From Bacillus sp. AFS059628 (GTDB lineage: Bacteria; Bacillota; Bacilli; Bacillales; Bacillaceae_G): 64,000 nucleotides of DNA. The notes below the pieces were generated by a model, which was given only the letters and a program-made list of their open reading frames with translations, was not told the DNA's origin and searched no databases. Numbering within the stretch: position 1 is the first letter of the stretch; every line of letters starts with the position of its first letter. Both the position numbers and the translations under genes were made by a program. Shown one piece after another: positions 10,844 through 20,062 of the stretch. Location: positions 345,215 to 409,214 of the forward strand of contig NZ_NVEC01000003.1 in NCBI RefSeq assembly GCF_002571225.1, in the 5' to 3' direction.

Positions 10844-11236
10844 TTAACGTTTATAGAAATACATTGTTCTGCCATTAAATAATTGTAACTCTCCTTCTAA
10901 CTTCTTCGCTAGAAAACGGCAAAATTCATTTGCTTTTCCTTTATCACCAAATGTTGCATTAGGTGGTAACGAGATCTGAATGAAAGATTGTTCTTTTTCT
11001 ATACCGACACCAACATAAATGGAATCATATCGATTGTGAGTAGATTGTAGTTTTAATGTTGTTGCTGATGTATCTAAAATTTCATAAGGAAAAGCGGTAT
11101 TTGTATAAGCGTAATTAATTTGAACACCAGTTTTGGAAGTAACTGTTTGATAATAATGAAAAAGTTGTTTTATATCATCTATTGAAACAGATTGTTGATT
11201 GGATTTAGGTACAAGCGTAATGAAGGCATGTTGCAT
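10844..11236 (-). CDS. Uncharacterised DUF1885-like protein
   Basis: A 130-residue soluble protein starting MQHAFITLVPKSNQ, with alternating strands and an aromatic C-terminus (GRTMYFYKR). It looks like the small DUF1885 family of bacilli, which has a known structure but no assigned function. The family call is from memory and moderate. The SD (aggggga, minus strand) supports the start. No catalytic motif is visible. Confidence 0.6.
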   Translation of the reverse strand: MQHAFITLVPKSNQQSVSIDDIKQLFHYYQTVTSKTGVQINYAYTNTAFPYEILDTSATTLKLQSTHNRYDSIYVGVGIEKEQSFIQISLPPNATFGDKGKANEFCRFLAKKLEGELQLFNGRTMYFYKR

Positions 11237-11363
11237 ATAAGTTCCCCCTAACTTAGTAGAATACTTTCATTCTACATCCTACTGAATTTTTTGACAATTA
11301 AAAGGAGTATTCCTTTTTTTGTTTAATATACTAATGAAAGGTGATGGAGAAAGGTGGAAACCG

Positions 11364-11660
11364 ATGTTTGAAAAATTGTATGATGAGCATGAAAGTGTGA
11401 AGGTACGATTTTTGGGATTTATGACACATGATACTCGTTATGATTTTGGTGTTATTTATACAAATATGTTTTTTGGGAAGCCACTCATTGTTTGTATGCA
11501 AACAGGAAGGTCTACTTTACTTGGACGAGATGATGTAGAGAATGTTCAATATTTAAAGGAAATTTTTAAATTAGGATCAGAAGGCGAAGCAGCGGAGTTA
11601 GCTCAGTTTTTTTCATTTCTAGTTCCCTCTACATCTTTGCATGCTGAATATGAAGAATAA
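11364..11660 (+). CDS. Conserved DUF3055 / SAV0927-family protein
   Basis: A 98-residue protein beginning MFEKLYDEHESVKVRFLGF, with conserved-looking blocks THDTRYDFG and VCMQTGRSTLL. This matches my memory of the DUF3055 (SAV0927) family of Firmicutes, function unknown. I start it at ATG 11364, with AAAGGTGG eight bases upstream, rather than at the in-frame codon at 11319. A terminator follows. Confidence 0.7.
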   Translation: MFEKLYDEHESVKVRFLGFMTHDTRYDFGVIYTNMFFGKPLIVCMQTGRSTLLGRDDVENVQYLKEIFKLGSEGEAAELAQFFSFLVPSTSLHAEYEE

Positions 11661-11667
11661 ATAATGT

Positions 11668-11703
11668 AAAACAGTCGTACGTATAAATATGGCTGTTTTT
11701 TTG
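11668..11703 (+). terminator. Terminator after the DUF3055 gene
   Basis: aaaacagtc pairs with ggctgtttt (one G-U pair), followed by a T-run. Confidence 0.65.
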
Positions 11704-11742
11704 TTTGAATATCGTATACTAATTTAAATTAAAAATATTTAA

Positions 11743-11791
11743 TGTGTTATACTAAAAACCTATTGACGTAAAAAGTATAACATATTAAAAT
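11743..11791 (+). promoter_or_regulatory. SR1P-array promoter with two CcpN-like operators
   Basis: The sigma-A promoter is TTGACG (11763-11768), 17-bp spacer, TAAAAT (11786-11791). Two inverted boxes flank and overlap it: TGTGTTATACT on + at 11743-11753, and TATGTTATACT on - at 11774-11784, inside the spacer. Both fit the CcpN consensus TRTGHYATAYW as I remember it. In B. subtilis, CcpN represses SR1 on glycolytic carbon, so the match is to both site and locus. Confidence 0.7.
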
Positions 11792-11856
11792 GAAGACAGA
11801 AAGTTAAGCGGTTACAAAAAAGTTTTTGGGATTATAAACTTAGGGGGAAATGAAAA

Positions 11857-11985
11857 ATGGGAACAATCGTATGTCAAGATTGTGAAGGTACAATTGCACA
11901 CTTCGAGGATGAGAAAGTAACGGTACTTTACGGGAAATGTGGATCTTGCGGATGTGATCACACAGAGCATACAAAAGCCCAATAA
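11857..11985 (+). CDS. SR1P-type GapA-interacting peptide, copy 1
   Basis: 42 residues, starting MGTIVCQDCEGTIAHFEDEK and ending in a Cys/His-rich tail. Cysteines at 6, 9, 28, 31 and 33 suggest a small metal-binding knuckle. It matches the peptide encoded by B. subtilis SR1, a dual-function RNA that lies between pdhD and speA, the same neighbourhood as here. Known role there: SR1P binds GapA and stabilises the gapA operon mRNA, while the RNA itself inhibits ahrC translation. The SD is AGGGGGAA. This is the first of three tandem copies, and its tail differs most (DHTEHTKAQ). Confidence 0.85.
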   Translation: MGTIVCQDCEGTIAHFEDEKVTVLYGKCGSCGCDHTEHTKAQ

Positions 11986-12044
11986 TTGATAGGAAATGGA
12001 CAGCTAAAAGTTTTTAGGACCATAAACTTAGGGGGAAATGAAAA

Positions 12045-12173
12045 ATGGGAACAATCGTATGCCAAGTATGTGAAGGAACAATCGGTCATTTTGAAGATGA
12101 AAAGACGACAGTGCTTTACGGGAAATGTGGTACAAATTGTGACTGTGCTAATAAAGATAAGGCGAAAGCTTAA
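12045..12173 (+). CDS. SR1P-type GapA-interacting peptide, copy 2
   Basis: 42 residues, nearly identical to copy 1 over residues 1-28 (MGTIVCQVCEGTIGHFEDEK), with its own tail (ANKDKAKA). Cysteines at 6, 9, 28, 32 and 34. The duplicated unit includes the upstream stretch with the GGGGG SD (12007-12044 resembles 11818-11856). No separate promoter or terminator lies between copies 1 and 2, so they are probably one transcript. Function by analogy to SR1P only. Confidence 0.82.
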   Translation: MGTIVCQVCEGTIGHFEDEKTTVLYGKCGTNCDCANKDKAKA

Positions 12174-12218
12174 TTATAAATAAGTAGATTATTATTAAAA
12201 CTCAGGGGGAAATGAAAA

Positions 12219-12347
12219 ATGGGAACAATCGTATGCCAAGTATGTGAAGGAACAATCGGACATTTTGAAGATGAAAAATCAACAGTACTATACGGAAAAT
12301 GTGGATCTCATTGCGACTGTAACCATAAAGAACATGCAAAAGCTTAA
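12219..12347 (+). CDS. SR1P-type GapA-interacting peptide, copy 3
   Basis: 42 residues, closest to copy 2 (MGTIVCQVCEGTIGHFEDEK, then K-S-T in place of K-T-T) and with a His-rich tail (NHKEHAKA). Cysteines at 6, 9, 28, 32 and 34. It keeps the AGGGGGAAATGAAAA leader. The sole terminator of the array follows. Synonymous differences from copies 1 and 2 are spread along the gene, so all three copies appear maintained as coding sequence. Confidence 0.82.
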   Translation: MGTIVCQVCEGTIGHFEDEKSTVLYGKCGSHCDCNHKEHAKA

Positions 12348-12352
12348 ATAAG

Positions 12353-12383
12353 AAAAAGCGCCTACACTTGTAGGCGCTTTTTT
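12353..12383. terminator. Terminator of the SR1P array (bidirectional with tgl)
   Basis: aaaaagcgcctac (12353-12365) pairs with gtaggcgcttttt (12370-12382). A/T runs lie on both sides and it sits between convergent genes. Confidence 0.88.
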
Positions 12384-13212
12384 AATAAATTGTAGTTGTA
12401 TGGCCAACTGTTGCAACGATTGCATCATCTCTAATCGGAATAAATCCTATGGATGTCTGTGGGGCTTTTGAAGAAGCGTAGTGGCTCATGAGACGGCTAT
12501 CGATACGGGTAATAGTATCGGTCAAGAAAGCCGAAATGAAAGCATAAGGAACTCGTCGTTCATTTAACGCGTATATAATTTCTTCTTTTGTTTTTACACC
12601 TACACCATGTCCGTAAAAAAAGAAATTCCCCAAATAGATTGTATTTTCTCCTTGCCACTCGATTGTAGCTGGATTCACTTGTGGATTTTTAAAATAAACG
12701 AGATCACCTGGGATAAGATCGCCACCCGTTTTTGTTATGAGTTTTAAATCTTGATCGTAGTCCCACGTATAAAGTAAAAGGTTTGCAAAGAGACGGTTGA
12801 AAGTTTCTTCTTCATACAACGATAGTAAAGCTTTGTAAAAAATAATAATCATCGCGGTGGCACATTCAGTTCCATATAGTTTTCCGTTTTTGAAAATATC
12901 TTGTATGGCAATGGAAGGGGGTATGTTTGGAAGGAGCTCAAATCCTCCAAGGGACGTTCTTTTCCAATACTGAGGGTTACAAAAGGATTGTTGAAATGTT
13001 CGAAACTGAAATCCACTTTGAAAAAGTTCTAATGCGGAAGTAATAATATTCACACGCAAGTTTAGATCGAAGCTGAGTTCATCTGATGTTCGGAAGGAAT
13101 AGATTTCTTGATTTCCTGCCATTATAGATAAAATTTGCTGTTTCTCAGCTGCAAATGGCTCATATTCATTTGTGATATAAGGATGCACAATAGAACGGCC
13201 TATTACAATCAT
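12382..13212 (-). CDS. tgl: Protein-glutamine gamma-glutamyltransferase (transglutaminase)
   Basis: A 276-residue enzyme that cross-links spore-coat proteins through glutamyl-lysine bonds. The catalytic Cys is C117 in YGTECATAM, with E189 (WQGEN) and H202 (FYGHGVG) in the positions of the B. subtilis triad. It is about 30 residues longer than B. subtilis Tgl (245), mostly at the C-terminus. The SD is GGTGGGGA. A sigma-K-type promoter lies just upstream, consistent with mother-cell expression. Confidence 0.93.
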   Translation of the reverse strand: MIVIGRSIVHPYITNEYEPFAAEKQQILSIMAGNQEIYSFRTSDELSFDLNLRVNIITSALELFQSGFQFRTFQQSFCNPQYWKRTSLGGFELLPNIPPSIAIQDIFKNGKLYGTECATAMIIIFYKALLSLYEEETFNRLFANLLLYTWDYDQDLKLITKTGGDLIPGDLVYFKNPQVNPATIEWQGENTIYLGNFFFYGHGVGVKTKEEIIYALNERRVPYAFISAFLTDTITRIDSRLMSHYASSKAPQTSIGFIPIRDDAIVATVGHTTTIY

Positions 13213-13246
13213 AATAGTATCCCCACCTATACGTTACATTACATAA

Positions 13247-13273
13247 TATCGTATGAGAAAAGGGAAAAAGGGT
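13247..13273 (-). promoter_or_regulatory. Putative sigma-K promoter of tgl
   Basis: On the minus strand AC (13272-13273) is followed after 16 bases by CATACGATA (13247-13255), matching the sigma-K pattern AC-N16-CATANNNTA. It lies about 35 bases before the tgl start. B. subtilis tgl is known to be sigma-K dependent. Confidence 0.65.
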
Positions 13274-13278
13274 GAAAG

Positions 13279-13302
13279 AAAAGCCTATCAACTGATAGGC
13301 TT
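13279..13302 (-). terminator. Terminator overlapping the speA stop
   Basis: aagcctatc (13281-13289) pairs with gataggctt (13294-13302). On the minus strand TTTTCTTTC follows. It separates speA from the tgl promoter. Confidence 0.7.
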
Positions 13303-14760
13303 GTACTCTTTAATCACACGTAATGTTTGCAATGTCATATCTTCAGGACCTTGTACAGGTAAACCTGCTTCTAAGTTTTTACGAATATACTCTAAGTTAT
13401 CTTGTGTAATAATTTCCCCCGGAGTAAAGATTGGAATCCCTGGTGGATAAACCATAACGAAATCAGCTATAATACGACCGGCTGCATTTTCAAATGGGAT
13501 GACTTCTGTTTCCGAATAAAAAGCATCTCGAGGAGAAAGTGCTAGCACTGGTATTTCTGGAATTTCTACTTGTACTTGAACACCTTTATCAGCTGTATTT
13601 CTAAATGTTGCTGCTAAATCTTGTAATGCTGTAATAAGTGTATTCGTCTCACTTTCTGTATCTCCGAAAGTGACAAGACATAGTATGTTGTATAAATCTG
13701 AGAGTTCTACTTCAATGTTATATTGCTCTCTAAGCCATACTTCAGCCTGATGGCCTGTAATACCTAAATCTTTTACAGATACAATTATCTTTGTAGGATC
13801 ATAGTTAAAAGTAGCATCCGTACCTAGCATTTCTTTCCCAGGACAGTAAAGATGCTCAATGTCATTTATAGCATCACGAACTTGTTCTGCTAATTGAATT
13901 GTTTGTTCTATGAGTGCAGTTCCTTCTGTAGCAAGACGTTTTCTAGCAACATCAAGAGATGCTAATAAGATATAAGAAGTTGATGTAGTCGTAAGCATGC
14001 TAATAATAGATTGAACATGTTTTACGTTCACAAGGCCTTCTTTCACATTAAGAATAGAACTTTGCGTTAAAGATCCTCCTAGTTTGTGAACACTTGTTGC
14101 CGCCATATCTGCTCCAGCTTGCATCGCTGACATCGGCAATTCATCGTGAAAATGAATATGAACACCATGAGCTTCATCAACGAGTACAGGGATATCGTAA
14201 GAATGTGCTAATTGTACAATCTGTTCTAAGTCCGCAGCAAAACCAAAGTATGTTGGGTTAATAACAAGTAAGCCTTTCGCATCTGAGTGCTCTTCAAGAG
14301 CCTTTTTGACAGATTGAATTGTAATTCCATGTGAAATACCAAGTTTTGGATCGATTTCAGGATGCATAAAAATCGGTTTTGCACCTGAGAAGATAATTGC
14401 TGACATTACGGATTTATGCACGTTTCGTGGTACTAGGATTTTGTCACCAGGACCGCAAACGCTCATTACCATTGTCATAATTGCGCCACTTGTACCTTGA
14501 ATGGAAAAAAAAGTATGGTCTGCACCGAATGCAGCGGCTGCTAAATCTTGTGCTTCTTTAATCATACCTTTTGGATGATGTAAATCATCGAGCGGCGCAA
14601 TATTAATTAAATCAATTGCTAATGCATTATGCCCAATAAATTCGCGAAATGTAGGATCCATGCCTTGTCCTTTTTTATGACCAGGAATATGGAATTGAAT
14701 TGGATTTCGCTTACTGTGCTCAACTAAAGCGGTAAACAATGGTGTTTCGTATTGGGACAA
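13288..14760 (-). CDS. speA: Arginine decarboxylase (Orn/Lys/Arg decarboxylase family)
   Basis: A 490-residue PLP enzyme of fold type I that makes agmatine for polyamine synthesis. Seen: the N-terminal FHIPGHKKG, the PLP aspartate in DEAHG (195-199), and the Schiff-base lysine K226 in SVHKLGGS. I prefer TTG at 14760 (MSQYETP), eight bases after AAGAAGGGG and giving the 490-aa length of B. subtilis SpeA, over GTG at 14769, which overlaps the SD. The position downstream of the SR1 locus matches B. subtilis. The family also includes lysine decarboxylases, so the substrate rests on synteny. Confidence 0.88.
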   Translation of the reverse strand: MSQYETPLFTALVEHSKRNPIQFHIPGHKKGQGMDPTFREFIGHNALAIDLINIAPLDDLHHPKGMIKEAQDLAAAAFGADHTFFSIQGTSGAIMTMVMSVCGPGDKILVPRNVHKSVMSAIIFSGAKPIFMHPEIDPKLGISHGITIQSVKKALEEHSDAKGLLVINPTYFGFAADLEQIVQLAHSYDIPVLVDEAHGVHIHFHDELPMSAMQAGADMAATSVHKLGGSLTQSSILNVKEGLVNVKHVQSIISMLTTTSTSYILLASLDVARKRLATEGTALIEQTIQLAEQVRDAINDIEHLYCPGKEMLGTDATFNYDPTKIIVSVKDLGITGHQAEVWLREQYNIEVELSDLYNILCLVTFGDTESETNTLITALQDLAATFRNTADKGVQVQVEIPEIPVLALSPRDAFYSETEVIPFENAAGRIIADFVMVYPPGIPIFTPGEIITQDNLEYIRKNLEAGLPVQGPEDMTLQTLRVIKEYKPIS

Positions 14761-15395
<635 letters not shown>

Positions 15396-15445
15396 AAAAT
15401 ATTTTGAAAAATAAAAACTGAAGTGATATAATGTGATAACAACTA

Positions 15446-15475
15446 AAAACGGACAATATAAATTGTCCGTTTTCT
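15446..15475. terminator. Bidirectional terminator between yktA and yktB
   Basis: aaaacggacaat (15446-15457) pairs with attgtccgtttt (15462-15473). Confidence 0.85.
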
Positions 15476-15476
15476 A

Positions 15477-16103
15477 CTATCGATTACAAAGTGCATATAA
15501 AGGAAGGAGTGATTGCATCGTAGATTCAATCTTAGCAAGGAATTGTTCGTTGGTCATTGCTGAAAACTCCTCTGGTGATATATGAATACCAACTAATAAT
15601 TCTGCTTTTTTCACAGTAGCTAGACGTTCAATCATCTTTTGTAAATCTTCTGTTTCAAGTGTTTTATGTAATTTTACACTTGGTTTAGTATGGTCAATGG
15701 ACCAAACGAAGTCATTTGGAATATTAGTTTTTAAATCATTTAAATGTTCTAAGAAGGCGTGAGCCGTCTCCACTTTTTGTGGACACTCATAGATTAAACC
15801 AAAGTATACGAAGGCATGAGTACCCCATAATCCAATTTGGAAATGTGGTAGCATTTTATATCCGCGTTTATTTGTTGAAAAAGCAACCCAAGTATCGTTT
15901 GGTGGATTGACTTTGCGACGTGCATGTTTTGCTACATGATAAAAAAAGTTCTCATCAGTTTGTTTGGATAAATACGCAGCAAACTGTTCCCCTAAAGCTT
16001 CTAGCTTAGGATGAATGTTCGTTTTAATTGCACTCATTCGTTCTTCGAGACCATCAACTGTAAAGACCTCAAAATCAGTTGATTTGAATGTTTGTAGTGT
16101 CAT
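15477..16103 (-). CDS. yktB: UPF0637 / DUF1054 family protein YktB
   Basis: A 208-residue soluble protein beginning [20 protein letters not shown], with the block [14 protein letters not shown] typical of DUF1054. Structures of this family exist but no function is established. The SD GGAGGAAC precedes the ATG. Position next to yktA as in B. subtilis. Confidence 0.85.
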   Translation of the reverse strand: MTLQTFKSTDFEVFTVDGLEERMSAIKTNIHPKLEALGEQFAAYLSKQTDENFFYHVAKHARRKVNPPNDTWVAFSTNKRGYKMLPHFQIGLWGTHAFVYFGLIYECPQKVETAHAFLEHLNDLKTNIPNDFVWSIDHTKPSVKLHKTLETEDLQKMIERLATVKKAELLVGIHISPEEFSAMTNEQFLAKIESTMQSLLPLYALCNR

Positions 16104-16309
16104 GATTGTTCCTCCAACTCCTATTTTGCTTTTATTTTAGCATAGCTTGTACTATTCATAAAAAAAACAGCACAAAAAAATTTAAATAAAAAAATATAAT
16201 TTTGTTGCATAGATGATTTATCCAACATAGTATAGTATAAAACAAAAAATCAGAAAATTAAATCAATTACAGTCCGAGGGCAGACGAATATTGGGAGGAG
16301 GCAAATAAT

Positions 16310-16498
16310 ATGAGACAGGTGATTAATGCGTTAAAGAGAACAGATGCTGAAAAGAGAATTCCGGTGCTACGTTTGGAGCTAGATTATGAATTAGCGACTT
16401 TATATGATGCGATGATGGAAAATGATAAACAGAAAAAAGAAGAGTGTGTACAAAAGTTAGAAGTGTTAAGACTTGAAATGATTCGTTTAGAAGCGTAA
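16310..16498 (+). CDS. Small hypothetical helical protein
   Basis: 62 residues, highly charged (many E, K and R), predicted all-helical with heptad-like leucines after residue 15 (RLELDYELATLYDAM). I do not recognise it. The SD GGGAGGAGG is 8-9 bases before the ATG, and a terminator follows at once. A candidate promoter is TTGCAT, 17 bp, TAGTAT near 16204-16233. It sits just before the inositol-phosphatase gene but looks separately transcribed. Confidence 0.65.
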   Translation: MRQVINALKRTDAEKRIPVLRLELDYELATLYDAMMENDKQKKEECVQKLEVLRLEMIRLEA

Positions 16499-16529
16499 TA
16501 ATAGTATATGTATAAAAAATTAGTTGGTG

Positions 16530-16556
16530 CGAACCTTATAAAGGGTTCGTTTTTTC
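16530..16556 (+). terminator. Terminator after the 62-aa gene
   Basis: cgaacc (16530-16535) pairs with ggttcg (16544-16549), followed by TTTTTT. Confidence 0.7.
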
Positions 16557-16586
16557 TGTGAACAGTATAGATCGGAGTGTTTAAAC

Positions 16587-17378
16587 ATGCAAGAAGTATG
16601 GAAAGACATCGATGCACAAGCCAAACAGTGGATTCGAGATGCGGGAGAGCGTTTAATGGCATCAATGAAAAAGGCACTTATTATAGAAACAAAATCAAAT
16701 GCAGCTGACTTAGTAACAAATATGGACCGAGAAATAGAACAGTTTTTAATTGGGAAAATTAAAGAAACATTTCCGAATCATACCATTTTAGGGGAAGAGG
16801 GTTATGGAGATGAGGTAACTTCTTCTGACGGGATTGTTTGGTTAATTGATCCAATTGACGGCACGATGAACTTTGTCCATCAAAAAAGAAATTTTGCTAT
16901 TTCAATTGGAATTTATGAGAACGGTATCGGAAAGATTGGACTTATTTATGATCCAGTTCATGATGAATTATATCATGCGTTAAAAGGTGCTGGAGCTTTT
17001 TGTAATGAAGTGCCAATACCTTCATTACAAAAAGGGACTGTAGAGCAAGGTATTGTAGCTTTAAATGCGATATGGCTTACCGACAATCCATTGCTTGATA
17101 TGGAAAGTATGATGGCGCTTGTTAAGAAAGCAAGGGGCACAAGATCATATGGCTGTGCAGCGTTAGAGATGGTATATGTTGCAACAGGGAGAATAGATGC
17201 ATATGTAACGCCGAGATTATCACCATGGGATTTTGGCGGGGGACAGATAATTGTAGAGGAAGTTGGAGGCAAGGTGACAACCTTCTCTGGAGCCACGCTT
17301 TCTATTGTAGAGAAGAGTAGCGTGTTAGTTGCGAAACCAGGGGTGTATGAAGAAGTGTTATCGTTTATATCGGAGTAA
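16587..17378 (+). CDS. Inositol monophosphatase family phosphatase (YktC/SuhB-like)
   Basis: A 263-residue Mg2+/Li+-sensitive phosphatase fold. Seen: the metal-binding GEEGYGD (about 72-78), the signature DPIDGTMNF (about 91-99) and the C-terminal WDFGGGQIIVEEVGG. Family substrates are myo-inositol-1-phosphate or other small phosphates; a Bacillus homologue also acts on NADP-type substrates. The substrate here is not decided. B. subtilis yktC is at this place. Confidence 0.85.
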   Translation: MQEVWKDIDAQAKQWIRDAGERLMASMKKALIIETKSNAADLVTNMDREIEQFLIGKIKETFPNHTILGEEGYGDEVTSSDGIVWLIDPIDGTMNFVHQKRNFAISIGIYENGIGKIGLIYDPVHDELYHALKGAGAFCNEVPIPSLQKGTVEQGIVALNAIWLTDNPLLDMESMMALVKKARGTRSYGCAALEMVYVATGRIDAYVTPRLSPWDFGGGQIIVEEVGGKVTTFSGATLSIVEKSSVLVAKPGVYEEVLSFISE

Positions 17379-17381
17379 CAA

Positions 17382-17418
17382 AAAAAGTAAGAGGCTGTAT
17401 ATAAGCTTCTTACTTTTT
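17382..17418. terminator. Terminator between yktC-like gene and ylaF
   Basis: aaaaagtaaga (17382-17392) pairs with tcttacttttt (17408-17418); it serves convergent genes. Confidence 0.75.
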
Positions 17419-17422
17419 AGCG

Positions 17423-17602
17423 TTATTGTGATTTGCGCATTTTTCTTTTTGTTACAAAACCGTATCCAACTGTAACAAATGTGCCGATAATGCAAATAAT
17501 AATACCGATGGGACTATTTTCAGCAATCATAATGCCGATACCAATTAAGAAAATAACACCGATAATTGCGGTTAATAAAAAGCGATATTGAATGTGTTCC
17601 AT
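17423..17602 (-). CDS. ylaF: Small membrane protein YlaF (DUF5325-like)
   Basis: 59 residues from ATG 17602 (MEHIQYRFLL), with two hydrophobic segments at about 7-26 and 29-48 and a basic tail KRKMRKSQ. The SD GGAGGGTGAAGAA-ATG selects this start over an upstream in-frame codon. It is divergent from typA, as B. subtilis ylaF is. Function unknown. Confidence 0.75.
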   Translation of the reverse strand: MEHIQYRFLLTAIIGVIFLIGIGIMIAENSPIGIIICIIGTFVTVGYGFVTKRKMRKSQ

Positions 17603-17679
17603 TTCTTCACCCTCCAATCTCATTTTACTTTCACAAAAGTAAGAATACAACTATATTTTCATTCTTGATTTTATTTTAA

Positions 17680-17709
17680 TTGCTATTGTATCCCCTTCGC
17701 TCTTATAAT
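17680..17709 (+). promoter_or_regulatory. Putative sigma-A promoter of typA
   Basis: TTGCTA (17680-17685), 18-bp spacer, TATAAT (17704-17709), about 33 bases before the typA start. Confidence 0.5.
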
Positions 17710-17742
17710 AGAGAAGGATTAAAAAGACATTAGGAGTTGGAC

Positions 17743-19587
17743 ATGTTGAAAAAACGACAAGATTTACGTAATATAGCAATTATTGCCCACGTTGACCATG
17801 GTAAAACAACACTTGTTGACCAGTTATTACGTCAAGCGGGGACTTTCCGTGCGAACGAACACGTTGAAGAACGCGCAATGGATTCAAATGATCTAGAAAG
17901 AGAACGCGGTATTACAATTTTAGCGAAAAATACAGCGATTCACTATGAAGATAAAAGAATTAACATTTTAGATACACCTGGTCACGCTGACTTTGGTGGA
18001 GAAGTAGAACGTATCATGAAAATGGTTGATGGTGTTTTACTTGTTGTTGATGCATATGAAGGTTGTATGCCACAAACACGATTTGTTTTAAAGAAAGCTC
18101 TTGAGCAAAACTTAACTCCAATCGTAGTTGTAAACAAAATTGACCGTGACTTCGCTCGTCCGGATGAAGTAGTTGATGAAGTAATCGATTTATTCATCGA
18201 ACTTGGTGCAAACGAAGATCAATTAGAGTTCCCAGTTGTATTTGCATCAGCAATGAACGGAACAGCAAGCTTAGATTCAAACCCAGCAAATCAAGAAGAG
18301 AATATGAAATCATTATTTGATACAATTATCGAACATATTCCAGCGCCAATCGATAATAGCGAAGAGCCACTTCAATTCCAAGTAGCACTTCTTGATTACA
18401 ATGACTATGTTGGCCGTATTGGGGTTGGCCGTGTATTCCGCGGTACAATGAAAGTAGGACAACAAGTTGCTTTAATGAAAGTTGATGGAAGTGTAAAACA
18501 ATTCCGTGTAACAAAATTATTTGGTTACATTGGATTAAAACGTCAAGAAATTGAAGAAGCAAAAGCTGGTGACTTAGTAGCTGTTTCTGGTATGGAAGAC
18601 ATCAACGTTGGTGAAACAGTATGTCCAGTTGAGCATGAAGATGCGTTACCATTATTACGTATTGATGAGCCGACACTACAGATGACGTTCCTTGTAAATA
18701 ACAGTCCATTTGCAGGTCGTGAAGGTAAATACATTACATCTCGTAAAATTGAAGAGCGCCTTCGTTCACAATTAGAAACAGATGTAAGTTTACGTGTAGA
18801 TAATACAGAGTCTCCTGATGCATGGATCGTATCTGGACGTGGGGAACTACATTTATCTATCTTAATTGAAAACATGCGTCGTGAAGGTTATGAACTACAA
18901 GTATCTAAGCCAGAAGTAATTATTAAAGAAGTTGATGGCGTAAGATGTGAGCCTGTAGAGCGTGTACAAATCGATGTACCTGAAGAATATACTGGTTCAA
19001 TCATGGAATCTATGGGTGCACGTAAAGGTGAAATGTTAGATATGGTGAATAACGGAAACGGTCAAGTTCGCCTTACTTTCATGGTTCCAGCACGTGGTTT
19101 AATTGGTTACACAACAGAATTCTTAACATTAACTCGTGGTTACGGTATTTTAAACCATACATTCGATTGCTACCAACCAGTACACGCTGGACAAGTTGGT
19201 GGACGTCGCCAAGGTGTTCTAGTTTCACTTGAAACAGGAAAAGCATCACAATACGGTATTATGCAAGTTGAAGACCGTGGTGTAATCTTCGTTGAACCAG
19301 GTACAGAAGTATATGCTGGTATGATTGTTGGAGAACATACTCGTGAGAATGACTTAACAGTTAACGTTGTAAAAATGAAACAACAAACTAACATTCGTTC
19401 TGCAACGAAAGATCAAACTTCAACAATGAAAAAACCACGCTTAATGACTTTAGAAGAGTCATTAGAGTACTTAAACGATGACGAGTTCTGTGAAGTAACT
19501 CCAGAATCAATTCGTTTACGTAAAAAGATTCTTGATAAGAGCGAGCGCGAAAGAGCTGCTAAGAAAAAGAAATCTGTAGAAGCGTAA
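17743..19587 (+). CDS. typA: Ribosome-associated GTPase TypA/BipA
   Basis: A 614-residue translational GTPase of the EF-G/LepA class. It binds ribosomes and aids 50S assembly and growth at low temperature. Seen: the P-loop AHVDHGKTTL near residues 14-23, switch II DTPGHADF near 77-84 and NKID near 130, followed by EF-G-like domains and the BipA-specific C-terminus. ATG 17743 lies six bases after AGGAG and is preferred over TTG 17737. Confidence 0.95.
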   Translation: MLKKRQDLRNIAIIAHVDHGKTTLVDQLLRQAGTFRANEHVEERAMDSNDLERERGITILAKNTAIHYEDKRINILDTPGHADFGGEVERIMKMVDGVLLVVDAYEGCMPQTRFVLKKALEQNLTPIVVVNKIDRDFARPDEVVDEVIDLFIELGANEDQLEFPVVFASAMNGTASLDSNPANQEENMKSLFDTIIEHIPAPIDNSEEPLQFQVALLDYNDYVGRIGVGRVFRGTMKVGQQVALMKVDGSVKQFRVTKLFGYIGLKRQEIEEAKAGDLVAVSGMEDINVGETVCPVEHEDALPLLRIDEPTLQMTFLVNNSPFAGREGKYITSRKIEERLRSQLETDVSLRVDNTESPDAWIVSGRGELHLSILIENMRREGYELQVSKPEVIIKEVDGVRCEPVERVQIDVPEEYTGSIMESMGARKGEMLDMVNNGNGQVRLTFMVPARGLIGYTTEFLTLTRGYGILNHTFDCYQPVHAGQVGGRRQGVLVSLETGKASQYGIMQVEDRGVIFVEPGTEVYAGMIVGEHTRENDLTVNVVKMKQQTNIRSATKDQTSTMKKPRLMTLEESLEYLNDDEFCEVTPESIRLRKKILDKSERERAAKKKKSVEA

Positions 19588-19593
19588 AATAGT

Positions 19594-19628
19594 AAAACAG
19601 CTACCTTTAATTAAGGTAGCTGTTTTTT
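19594..19628 (+). terminator. Terminator of typA
   Basis: aaaacagctacctt (19594-19607) pairs with aaggtagctgtttt (19613-19626), followed by a T-run. Confidence 0.9.
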
Positions 19629-19742
19629 TATGTTTATTTTTTAGAATATTTACTCTTTTTTGTGGACAGTATTTTTTTCACAGGTTACTCTTGTATTAAG
19701 TACATAAAGAAAAATGGTTTGATTTATGAGGAAGGGGGATAA

Positions 19743-20048
19743 ATGGTGTTAGAAAGAATGTCGTTTTTTGCGAAATTATGTAAAGTTGATGAAAATCCAG
19801 AGCTAGGGATGTGGTTACTGTATGGCATCATTATAATATTAAGTGCACTTGTGTATAATTTAGGTTTTGCAAGAAAGCTATCAATAATAAAAAATATAGT
19901 CATATATATATCGTTAGCGATTGGATGTACAGTTTTAACTTTCTTTGCAGTTTTTTTACCTGTTGGAGAGGGACTTGTTGTAGCGGCAATTGTGCTTGGG
20001 ATTTATAGATTGCGATTACATCAAGCAAGACAACAAAAAGCAGGGTGA
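19743..20048 (+). CDS. ylaH: YlaH-like membrane protein
   Basis: 101 residues with three hydrophobic segments (about 22-40, 50-67 and 72-90) and a basic C-terminus (RLRLHQARQQKAG). The SD GGAAGGGGG precedes the ATG. The position after typA matches B. subtilis ylaH; function unknown. It overlaps the SD region of the next gene, so the two are probably cotranscribed. Confidence 0.75.
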   Translation: MVLERMSFFAKLCKVDENPELGMWLLYGIIIILSALVYNLGFARKLSIIKNIVIYISLAIGCTVLTFFAVFLPVGEGLVVAAIVLGIYRLRLHQARQQKAG

Positions 20049-20062
20049 GGGGGCGAAATTTT

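Noticed and set aside
11986-12183. 65-codon ORF across SR1P copies 1-2
   Set aside because: It is an out-of-frame shadow of SR1P copy 2; the 42-codon frames are conserved in all three copies with proper SDs.
11857-12347. SR1P triplication as an assembly artefact
   Set aside because: The copies differ at many synonymous positions and in their C-terminal tails, so they are distinct loci and not duplicated reads.
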